Shown: positions 55,555 to 64,000 of the stretch, in pieces
How the letters are laid out: every line of letters starts with the position of its first letter
How positions within the stretch are numbered: the stretch's first letter is position 1
Assembly: GCA_029204225.1 (NCBI GenBank)
Contig: CM055099.1
Location: 39,465,192-39,529,191 of the forward strand
Source: Diphasiastrum complanatum
Taxonomy: Eukaryota > Streptophyta > Lycopodiopsida > Lycopodiales > Lycopodiaceae
Reading direction: 5' to 3'
DNA: 64,000 nucleotides
Translations under genes and position numbers: made by a program
Notes under the pieces: generated by a model
Told to the model about the DNA's origin: nothing
The model's input: the letters and a program-made list of their open reading frames with translations, nothing else
The model's database searches: none

Positions 55555-56316
55555 TATGAAGAATTGAAAAAGATTATCTATGTTAGATATAGGGGTCTTA
55601 TGTTTTTTACATCAAGCATCTAGGTGTAGGATGTTGATAGGAATAAATTTGGCATAGATGGCAAATTATGCATTTCCACTTGTCATGCCACTATTGAGCC
55701 AAAATAGAGTAAGAGGCTAAACACGTGCCAATCAGAGTGTAGACAAGTGTAATGCTTTTGTTTGATGAATTTCAAGAGGTCCAATAGGATTTAGAGGTGG
55801 AACCTTGTGAGGTCCAATAGGAAATTGAGGTGTGCTTGAATGTAGTCCAACAAAATTAAGAGGTGCATGGATCAATGGTCCAATAGGATCAAGAGGTGAA
55901 AAAGTATGGTCCAATCATAGTTAGGCATAGTGGTAGCTCGTGGATCTACTAGTATCATTGTACTCCTTATTTTGAAGCTAATTGATTTGGTGATTTTATG
56001 GATTTTGTGAGTTATTGGATTTCTAGCTTTCTCTCTCTACCCGAGAGCTCATGATGCTTTTTCTCTCTCTACCCGAGGAGAGCAGCTTGTTTTTACTTAG
56101 ATTATTTTTTACAATACTTCCCACACGTGTGAGTGAGTGTTGGAAGTGTTTGAATGCATGTAGGAGTGTGTTTTTGCCATAGGATCTAAGATTGATCTTG
56201 ATTCTCAATCTAATCTTAATCTTGAATCTCAATCTAATCTTAATCTTGGTGCATCTACACATCTTAGAAGATCACAAGTACATGCTGTGGACAATCCACA
56301 CGTGTGAAATTCAACA
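55555..56316 (+). repeat. 5' LTR of element G
   Basis: 762 bp; starts TATGAAGAATTG (terminal TG decayed) and ends AATTCAACA. A 24-bp tandem duplication (AATCTCAATCTAATCTTAAT..) near 56210-56245 explains its extra length over H. Contains ACACGTGTG at 56123 and 56299. Confidence 0.85.
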
Positions 56317-56329
56317 TGATATCAGAGCC
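56317..56329 (+). promoter_or_regulatory. Primer-binding site of element G
   Basis: TGATATCAGAGCC, one change from the consensus kept in H. Confidence 0.85.
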
Positions 56330-56869
56330 TACCTAAGGTTACCATTTATTTTTATCCATCTAAGTGAAAACTTTTCATCAATCTTGAGCTAGAAGTTGTC
56401 AAGGCTCATTTTCCTAGATATTTTGTTCAATTTTGGATCCCAAGAGGACATTGATTGGGTCTGACCTGGTACTGTACGGAATCAGGTACTCAGACATGTG
56501 TGAGGAACATCCAAATTCAGTTTGGAAGTTCTCTCTCATGCTTGATCCATTTATCTTGCTTGATAGCTTGCTTTGAAGCTATTTTTGTCTAGTTTCTGAT
56601 GCAATCAGTTTTGTTCCATTTGGTTGAGCCAATCAAAAGTTATAAGCTTTTGAAGAGGGTTAGGTAGGGCACCTAGACCTGGGTGGACACATTTGGTTTG
56701 GTCAAGAGATTGCTTGGGTGATTCAAAATCACAGTTGTATGATTGCCAATCTCATCTATATGTGATCTAGGCACTGTTTTGAGATCTTAGCCATTTTGTT
56801 TCATGCAATATCATTGTATTTGAGTCAAATTTGGTTTCTTAGAGTACTTCACAAACTATTCAATTTGGA

Positions 56870-57611
56870 AAATGAGGATGGAGTCCATCTTGAACCTTCA
56901 AGACATGATGGACATAGTTCTTGGCCTTGAAGAAGAACCACAAGTTCTTCAAGAGGTTCAAAAATACAAAAAGAGAACTAGGATGGCTCTCCACTACATT
57001 AAGATGAATGTCTCTAATGAGATATTGAGGGAAATAGGTACTTGTACAACAGCCAAAGAAGCTTGGGATTGTCTCAAGACTATCTATGAGGCTAAGAATA
57101 CCTCTAGGCTTCTCACTCTTAAGAATCAAATCTTTCAAAGTAGTCAAAAGAGTGATGAGAGTGCATCTAGTTATGTTTTGAGAGTAAAAGATATTCATAG
57201 AGAACTTGCTTGTATTGGTGATTCCATCAATTAAAATGAGCTAGTTCAGGTCATTCTCAATGGCTTGAGAAGTGAATTCGATAACCTTGTCCAATCCTAT
57301 GCCATTAAGGAGGAGCTACCTAGTTTGGAGGCTCTCCAAAGTGTGCTGATTTTGGAAGAATCAAGACAAGAGTACAAGCTCTTGAGTATGGACAAGCTTT
57401 CTCTCACTCATAATGATGGCAAAGCTCTCTTTGCCAAGGATAACCACAAAGGGAGGAGCAAGAACCAACATCAACAATCCTCAAGCAAGGACAAAGTCAA
57501 ATCCAAAGACAAACATGAGGAGGAAGATGATTCCTCTAATGCTTCATCATCCAAGCTCAAGAAGAAGAAGATCAAGTGCTTTTATTGTGGCAAGAAAGGT
57601 CATTACGTCTT
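56870..57611 (+). pseudogene. Element G gag, N- and C-truncated
   Basis: The first recognisable residues are YSIWK-like (TATTCAATTTGGAAA at 56853) then MRMESILNLQDMMDIVLGLE; the first 20 or so gag residues are deleted. VLRVKDIHRELACIGDSIN ends in a stop (CAA to TAA near 57232), then the frame resumes with ELVQVILNGLRSEFDNLVQS to the knuckle start CFYCGKKGHY at 57577-57606, where the deletion junction falls before the last Cys. Confidence 0.85.
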
Positions 57612-58850
57612 GTTTTTTCAAGTGGAAGGTGTTTCAATGAGATGTATCCAATGCTTTTCTAAATGGTTATCTTGAGGAGGAGATCTATATGGAACAACCT
57701 CAAGGATTCATCAAGGATGAGTCCAAAGTGTGCTTGCTTTTCAAAAGTCTTTATGGACTCAAGCAAGCACCAAGATCATGGTATTCAAGACTTAATTATT
57801 TTCTTATCTCACTAGGATTTACTCTTAGTGACTATGATCCTCCCATGTATCTAAAGTTTGTTGATAGCAATATTGTCATTCTTCTAATTTATGTTGATGA
57901 CATTATTCTTTGTGGAAGTTGTATCAAGCTAGTTGATGAAACCAAACTAGCACTTGGATGTGAGTTTAAAATGCAAGATCTAGGAGAGATACATTACATC
58001 CTAGGCCTAGAAATCGATTTTTATGAAAATCATGTCTTTATATGCCAATCTAGATATGCTCACTCTATGTTGAAAACATTTCATATGGAAAATTCTAAGA
58101 GCATAGATACTCCAATGGAGCAAATTGTAAAAGATCCTAATAAAGGTGATGAAAGATTCTTTGAGGACATCACACTTTTTAGGAGTCTTGTAGGCTCCTT
58201 GATTTGGCTTACCATTACTAGGCCCGATCTAAGTTTTGTGTGCACAAATTGAGTCAATTTATGCAAGATCCTAAGATCCATCCTTGGAAGATGGCCAAGA
58301 GGATTCTAAGATATGTATCTTCATCTTGTGATTATGGTCTACTCTATGAAAGTGAAGTTCTATCCATTGTTGGCTACTCGGATTCGGACTTTGCAAGTGA
58401 CAAGATGGATCGGAAGTCTATTAGTGCATACACTATCTTTCTTGGAGGCAATCTAATATCTTGGCTTTCCAAAAAGCAAGATACTATATCTCTCTCTTCA
58501 TGTGAGGCCGAGTACAAAGCACTCACTACAACTACCAAAGAGGTGCTTTGGATCAAGAGGTTATTAATGGAGCTAAAGTGCATCAAGGAGGATGATCTAC
58601 CAATGATCAAGTGTGATAACATCTTGGCCCAAGCTCTTGCCAATAATCCCATATTTCATGCAAGAAGCAAGCACATAGAAGTGGCACACCATTTTGTGAG
58701 AGAAAAGCTTATTGGAGGAGAAATCTATTTGGAGCATGTCAACTCGTCCTCTTGTATTGCCGATCTACTCACTAAGCCTTTGAGCAAAAGTGCTTTCATC
58801 AAGCATAGATCTAATCTTGGAGTTATATCAAGATCAATGTTCAAATCTTC
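57612..58850 (+). pseudogene. Element G reverse transcriptase-RNase H
   Basis: Begins inside RT (FKWKVFQ, DVSNAFLNGYLEEEIYMEQP with a frame change near 57635). 57689-58252: LFKSLYGLKQAPRSWYSRLN, catalytic LLIYVDDIILCG, LGEIHYILGLEID, PMEQIVKDPNKGDERFFEDI, RSLVGSLIWLTITRPDLSF. A frameshift near 58245. 58240-58850: HPWKMAKRILRYVSSSCDYG, SDSDFASDKMDRKSISAYT, ISLSSCEAEYKALTTTTKEV, IKCDNILAQALANNP, ADLLTKPLSKSAFIKHRSNL. RT N-terminal fingers are missing. Confidence 0.9.
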
Positions 58851-58861
58851 ATATATAATTT

Positions 58862-58872
58862 TTTTGGAGGAG
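58862..58872 (+). promoter_or_regulatory. Polypurine tract of element G
   Basis: TTTTGGAGGAG immediately before the 3' LTR start TGTGAAAAATTG. Confidence 0.8.
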
Positions 58873-59038
58873 TGTGAAAAATTGAAAAAGATTATCTATG
58901 TTAGATATAGGGGTCTTATGTTTTTTACATCAAGCATCTAGGTGTAAGATGTTGATAGGAATAAATTTGGCATAGACAGCAAATTATGCATTTCCACTTG
59001 TAATGCCACTATTGAGCCAAAATAGAGTAAGAGGCTAA
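58873..59038 (+). repeat. Truncated 3' LTR of element G
   Basis: Matches the first 166 bp of the 5' LTR up to AAGAGGCTAAA, then switches to methyltransferase 3' flank. AAT is common to both sides of the junction. Confidence 0.9.
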
Positions 59039-59214
59039 ATAGTGAGGTCAAGGAGTTGGATGACTGAAGCTAAATTGAAAAAGCTTCACCATTTTTTCAT
59101 ATCCTCCTCAGCTTAATCTTAGAACAATAAGACCGCACGAAAAGCTTCCAGAAAATATAGAGAAAACAGTGTCTTTCTGTGTTTAGAACTCTCTTTACCT
59201 TGGGTTATAAAGAC

Positions 59215-60225
59215 TCATGAAGATGTTTCCTGCCAGCGCTTTTTCCTCTTTTCCGACCTCACATGCTCAGGATCAGAAATTACAGGAGACCGTCTAGCCG
59301 AGGGGCGAGGTCTCCTCAGAATCCAGTGACTGCCGTGAGGCTGAATATGCAAACCCTTGAGGCGGGCAAATAGATTCACAGCTCTCCCCACACCACGATT
59401 ATCCGCCCTGAGATAGTAATCATGGCCAAACATGATCCCTACTCCAGGCCTCAGCAGCGCCCACGCCCGGTTGATATCAGCCCATGCAGAGTGAAAGTCA
59501 TGTCCTGCATCTACCTCAATCAGATCGGCTTGAATCCCAACGTCGCAAAGCTTCGCCATGGCGGAAGTGGTAGAGAAGGGAACAGGTATGATTGCATGCG
59601 TAAAATTGGTGGTAATGACGTTCTGGAGGAATTGGTAGTAGAGCATTGCTTGGCCATGCTCTTGGTGAATGTCTTTGAACGTATAACGGAAGCCGGGCCA
59701 CCCTCGGAAATCATCTATGCAAAGAATTAAGGTTTGCAATCCCATAGATTGTGAGAGGTTCGCCATGTGGATCGCAGATGCACCCAGAAATGTGCCCAGT
59801 TCCACAATCAGCTGCGGCCTCACTTCCTTGAGAAGTTCATCAAACACTTTTGCTCGAGATCCCCAGCCTTTGATGCTTTCTTTCCGAAGGAACGGTGCTA
59901 CGTGGGGTGAAGGGAAGCCTTCAAAAGGGGAAACGCCATCGAAAATCTCATCAAGGAGCATGGATCGCACCTTTGCCAGTGGAGTTGCCTCACGACACTT
60001 ATTGTGAAAGGTGAAAAAATCCGAAGGCAATGACTTTAAATCTGGTTCAATTTGGCTTTTCAGGCAGAGAATAGGATCTTCCACTTCTACTGAACGCTCT
60101 CTGAGAACCTCCTTGCAGGTCTCGATTTTGAGGAACAGCGATGTCATGAGGCCTGCGAAGAAGGCCAATCCAGACAACAGCAACGGCTGCCAGTGCCTTC
60201 TACCTCCATTCCCATGGATACCCAT
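59215..60225 (-). CDS. Membrane-anchored class I methyltransferase-like protein, copy 2
   Basis: 336 residues, same start logic as copy 1 (ATG at 60225; in-frame TAG upstream). I counted three base differences from copy 1 in the coding region, one of which changes a residue near the C-terminus (Val to Ile in the segment VSDPEHVRS). All SAM-fold motifs are unchanged, and no disabling change is present. The open state of both copies suggests either very recent duplication or retained function. Proximal 5' sequence (about 600 bp) is shared; beyond that the upstream DNA is different from copy 1. Confidence 0.85.
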   Translation of the reverse strand: MGIHGNGGRRHWQPLLLSGLAFFAGLMTSLFLKIETCKEVLRERSVEVEDPILCLKSQIEPDLKSLPSDFFTFHNKCREATPLAKVRSMLLDEIFDGVSPFEGFPSPHVAPFLRKESIKGWGSRAKVFDELLKEVRPQLIVELGTFLGASAIHMANLSQSMGLQTLILCIDDFRGWPGFRYTFKDIHQEHGQAMLYYQFLQNVITTNFTHAIIPVPFSTTSAMAKLCDVGIQADLIEVDAGHDFHSAWADINRAWALLRPGVGIMFGHDYYLRADNRGVGRAVNLFARLKGLHIQPHGSHWILRRPRPSARRSPVISDPEHVRSEKRKKRWQETSS

Positions 60226-60547
60226 CTCCCACAATTCAAACAATTCCCAAGCAGGATCAATAAGGAATTGCTCAGTGTGGAAGGAAGAATGTAGCACTGA
60301 TACAGGCTGCTACCCATTGCAGCAACAACCGTATAGAAGCACACGCACTAGGCGATGTTGCTAGTTAATGGGGATTTAGCATTACAAAAAGGGATGGTGA
60401 CGACTTTTCCGCGATTGCGATGGATGGGCTCCATCGGGGCCACAAATGTGGAGTGTGGATCGACGTGTGATGAAGAATCAATGACAATGGCGCAGCACAC
60501 AGACACTCATGGAGGTTGGAAGGACGCCAACACACAGCTCACCAGCA

Positions 60548-60550
<3 letters not shown>

Positions 60551-60593
<43 letters not shown>
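60551..60593. repeat. (GA)n tract in gene 5' region, copy 2
   Basis: 43 bp, against 41 bp in copy 1. Confidence 0.95.
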
Positions 60594-60596
<3 letters not shown>

Positions 60597-60829
60597 TGGC
60601 GATCCTGATGGCATGCCTGCCTTTGGATTCGGAGGCAAGTGGCGATGGCGATGGCGATCGCGATGGCGTTCGGGTGAACTATTAAATAAGAAGCAGAAAA
60701 GAGAGCGAGAGAGAAAATAGAGATATAGCCCGGCATCTTATGGGAAATGATCAAAGTCCAAGGTCGTCGACAACAAAAAAATACAATAGCCCTCTCAAGG
60801 AGGTGACTCTTGAGGACGGGGTTTATGCG

Positions 60830-61935
60830 CTAGTTCATAATAGTCAATCTACAAAGTTTCAAGCAAATAGCATACATGTTGGACTAGACCTTATAAAATG
60901 ATCAATATATTTGATAGTGGGTCAATGCAGTTTGAAGATATTTGAAGGAAATCTCTTGACACTCAAATCAATGGAATATTATGGCGTACAACTTTTGTTG
61001 AAAACTATGTTTGTAGATGATGTACAAATGTTAGTGTATTTAATATAGAAAAAATCAAAATACAAATTGACAATCAATATAAAAGTTTTAACTTGGTAAG
61101 ACAAAGAACGGTTCTCAAAATTATTTTTTTAGACATTTAAAATTATTGCAACCATTTAGATATTTGAAATTGTGGAGTCTATTGAAAATTTGTCACTTTT
61201 ATTCTACATAAAAAATATCCCAACTTTTAGCAAAAAAAAAAAAAAAAGACGTACATATCATTAAGGAAAGACGTGTCAACAAATTACTAGAAAATCTTGA
61301 GATTCATGCATGTCATAGTCCTAATCATAAACCAAAACTCATATGGTGAGGTTTTCACAATCTGCAACTAATTATTTGAGAGTTTCATTCTATCCATAGT
61401 TCACCGATTATGAACACATGGCATGCCGTGTAATATTCAATCTTTAACTGCAAGAAGAAACTAACTAAATACAAAAATTTCAATGGATTTTAACGTGAAC
61501 AAATAAGTTTTTTGTGAATCTCAATGTGAGACAACTTGGGAAGTGACATTTGTTGTCTCCACTCTATATTACTAATAATCTTCTACATATCTCTTGATAG
61601 GTGTAATGACAATCTCTAGCACATCTTTCTTTTATGGTACTGTGTACACTTTTCTTTTTTTCTTGTTGGTCATGAATAAAAATTAGCTTTTTATTTTCTA
61701 GTACCACAAAAAGCTTGGATGCCATAGCATGGGCCAATGTATCATGTGAATCATTCGAAGCCATTCAACTTTATCATGTAAAACAAATTGTATAGTTATG
61801 CGCTAATGCAAGTACCAAAATTGTGTAGTCTATATGGCAATTCAGGTATCAAACCGACATCGTCATAAAAAATATCCACTTTTAAGATATTAAATCGTAA
61901 TTTTGTAAAATACATTACATGTTTAATAGGTTGAA
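60830..61935. other. 1.1 kb AT-rich unique segment upstream of copy 2
   Basis: No counterpart in the window: it replaces the gypsy fragment 54393-54956 of unit 1. No coding similarity. It contains an A run at 61230 and a minus-strand frame of 66 codons (61564-61764) without recognisable features. It could be the original promoter region or an insertion. Confidence 0.5.
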
Positions 61936-62540
61936 ATGCTTACTACATCTCAATATCCATCAAGGATAACTTCCGCTCCAAGGAGATTGCCATCAAAGTA
62001 TAGATGTAGACATCATTTGATCTTTTGATTATCAATCATAATTCATCGAATCCTTGTCTTATACTCAACAAGAGGACACGATACCCTATCATAGGCAACT
62101 CAATCAAGGGTAGTTACTCCTCTCAATGAGATTGTTGATGGGAAGTATGCTCGAAGCATTTTTTTTCTCAACTGATTTGTCCTTTTCTGTTTGACTAATT
62201 ATTAGAAGAACTTAAGCTCGAAATCGTCTCTAGTTTAGCTAATACGGCCGATCAAGAGTGACCGATGAACTTTGAATCGCGAATGTTCATGATGTCCATG
62301 AAGCCTAAACAGACGCTCAATAAATACTTGAGCTAAATCAAATACTTTCCTGGTAGTCCTTACCCAAATAAACATAACCGATTTGATAAGATGGCCAATC
62401 ATTACTAAATTTTTTGTTATCTTGTTTATTCATCTGAGGTAATCTTACCATGATCAACTCCCTCTCTTAAGATCAAGAATACCCTAGAGTCTGAGTTATG
62501 ATTCTTCAATCACAACTCTCCAGATTCCTAAGACCATACC
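61936..62540. repeat. Duplicated gypsy-derived flank, copy 2
   Basis: Counterpart of 54957-55554. Confidence 0.9.
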
Positions 62541-63278
62541 TATGAAGAATTGAAAAAGATTATCTATGTTAGATATAGGGGTCTTATGTTTTTTACATCA
62601 AGCTTCTAGGTGTAGGATGTTGATAGGAATAAATTTGGCATAGATGGCAAGTTATGCATTTGCACTTGTAATGCCACTATTGAGCCAAAATAGAGTAAGA
62701 GACTAAACACGTGCCAATTAGAGTGTAGACAAGTGTAATGCTTTTGTTTGATGAATTTCAAGAGGTCCAATAGGATTTGGAGGTGGAACCTTGTGAGGTC
62801 CAATAGGAAATTGAGGTGTGCTTGAATATAGTCCAATAGAATTAAGAGGTGCATGGATCAATGGTCCAATAGGATCAAGAGGTGACAAAGTATGGTCGAA
62901 TCATAGTTAGGCATAGTGGTAGCTCGTGGATCTACTAGTATCATTGTACTCCTCATTTTGAAGCTAATTGATTTGGTGATTTTATGGATTTTGTGAGTTA
63001 TTGGATTTCTAGCTTTCTCTCTCTACCCGAGAGCTCATGATGTTTTTTTCTCTCTCTATCCGAGGAGAGCAGCTTGTTTTTACTTAGATTATTTTTCTAA
63101 TACTTCCCACACGTGTGAGTGAGAGTTGGAAGTGTTTGAATGCATGTAGTAGTGTGTTTTTGCCATAGGATCTAAGATTGATCTTGAATCTCAATCTAAT
63201 CTTAATGTTGGTGCATCTACACACCTTAGGAGATCACAAGTACATGTTGTGGACAATCCACACGTGTGAAATTCAACA
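62541..63278 (+). repeat. 5' LTR of element H
   Basis: 738 bp; same decayed TATGAAG start as G, which supports common descent by duplication. Ends AAATTCAACA. CACACGTGTGAG at 63108. Confidence 0.85.
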
Positions 63279-63291
63279 TGGTATCAGAGCC
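63279..63291 (+). promoter_or_regulatory. Primer-binding site of element H
   Basis: TGGTATCAGAGCC, perfect. Confidence 0.95.
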
Positions 63292-64000
63292 TACCTAAGG
63301 TTACCATGCATTTTGATCCATCTAAGTGAAAACTTTTCATCAATCTTGAGCTAGAAATTGTCAAGGCTCATTTTCCTAGCTATCTTGTTCAATTTTGAAT
63401 CAAAAGAGATCAAGAGGACATTGATTGGGTATGACCTGGTACTGTACAGAATCAGGTGCTCAGACACGTGTGAGGAACATCCAAATTCAGTTTGGAAGTT
63501 CTCTCTCATGCTTGATCCATTTATCTTGCTTGATTGCTCGCTTTGAAGCTATTTTAGTCTAGTTTCTGATGCAATAAGTTTTATTCCATTTGGTTGAGCC
63601 AATCAGAAGTTATAAGCTTTTGAAGAGGGTTAGGTAGGTCACCTAGACCTGGGTGGACACATTTGGTTTGGTCAAGAGATTGCTTGGGTGATTCAAAATC
63701 ACAGTTGTATGCTTGCCAATCTCACTCTATATGTGATCTAGGCACTGTTTTGAGATCTTAGCCATTTTGTTTCATGCAATATCATTGTATTTGAGTCAAA
63801 TTTGGTTTCTTAGAGTACTTCACACGTGCTAAGAGTGTTTGATCCTAACTTTGCCTATACTCCATCATTTGATGTGAAATAGATCTTGTTTTAAAGAGAT
63901 TTGTGTAGCTAGTGAGAATCAACTCACAAATAGTTGCAAGATCTTTTATAGGAGGAGATAGTACTCTATTATTGGATCCTATTGAGAGTGTGTAGCAACA
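63292..64000 (+). other. Leader of element H, runs off the window
   Basis: Matches G's leader to about 63826 (TTAGAGTACTTCACA) and then continues where G is deleted, matching the inverse of E's leader (19200-19400). The gag start should lie just beyond the end of the window. Confidence 0.85.

Larger units (their letters stand above)
55555..59038 (+). mobile_element. Ty1/copia element G, deleted and truncated
   Basis: Plus-strand copia of the E family: 5' LTR 55555-56316, primer site, leader, partial gag, RT and RNase H, polypurine tract, and the first 166 bp of the 3' LTR. Two internal deletions are seen: one from the leader into gag (junction near 56850) and one from the nucleocapsid to RT (junction near 57606), removing protease and integrase. 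The 3' LTR ends at the start of methyltransferase copy 2. Confidence 0.9.
59041..60829. repeat. Methyltransferase block, copy 2
   Basis: Counterpart of 52599-54392. Right edge at GGTTTATGCG (60829), after which the two copies diverge completely. Confidence 0.97.

Overview
The window is nuclear DNA of a land plant. Evidence: dense Ty1/copia and Ty3/gypsy LTR retrotransposons with plant-type primer sites (initiator-Met tRNA type TGGTATCAGAGCC; TGGCGCCGTTGCC type), chromodomain integrases, long (GA)n/(TC)n tracts, and a plausible plant intron acceptor (CTAAC branch site, TTTGTAG acceptor). The species cannot be read from the sequence. A large-genome or non-flowering plant is possible but not shown. 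I see no bacterial, organellar or tRNA/rRNA genes and no CRISPR.

Layout. 1-9715: broken gypsy and copia pieces. 9766-15544: copia element B, minus strand, complete ends, TSD GGCAT, inserted in a gypsy LTR. 15690-20386: copia element E, minus strand, lacking most of integrase and all RT; its 5' LTR/primer-site part lies inverted between (GA)/(TC) tracts. 20391-21520: truncated copy of a locus present in fuller form at 39079-42370. 21800-23880: two arrays of a GTCGGAATCCGAC dyad. 23919-36089: copia element D, minus strand, split by copia element C (24654-30861, TSD TAACC), a close relative of B. 36090-43680: microsatellites, gypsy LTR ends, the fuller 39-42 kb locus with a possible two-exon cysteine-rich secreted peptide. 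43681-45350: gypsy leader ending in a GAGTCA-rich minisatellite. 45351-51042: decayed copia and gypsy pieces and an 88-bp tandem duplication. 52599-64000: tandem duplication of a block holding a class I methyltransferase-like gene plus a copia element.

The only well-supported host gene is the methyltransferase-like gene, present twice (52773-53783 and 59215-60225), nearly identical and intact in both. Its protein has an N-terminal membrane anchor and a SAM-binding fold of the Methyltransf_24 type. The two copies share proximal 5' sequence but have different DNA further upstream. Everything else with coding similarity is retrotransposon gag-pol, mostly broken. Nesting gives a relative order: D before C, a gypsy LTR before B, and E/G/H-family copia before the methyltransferase block duplication. 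LTR differences were counted by eye: about 2 percent for B and about 1 percent for C.
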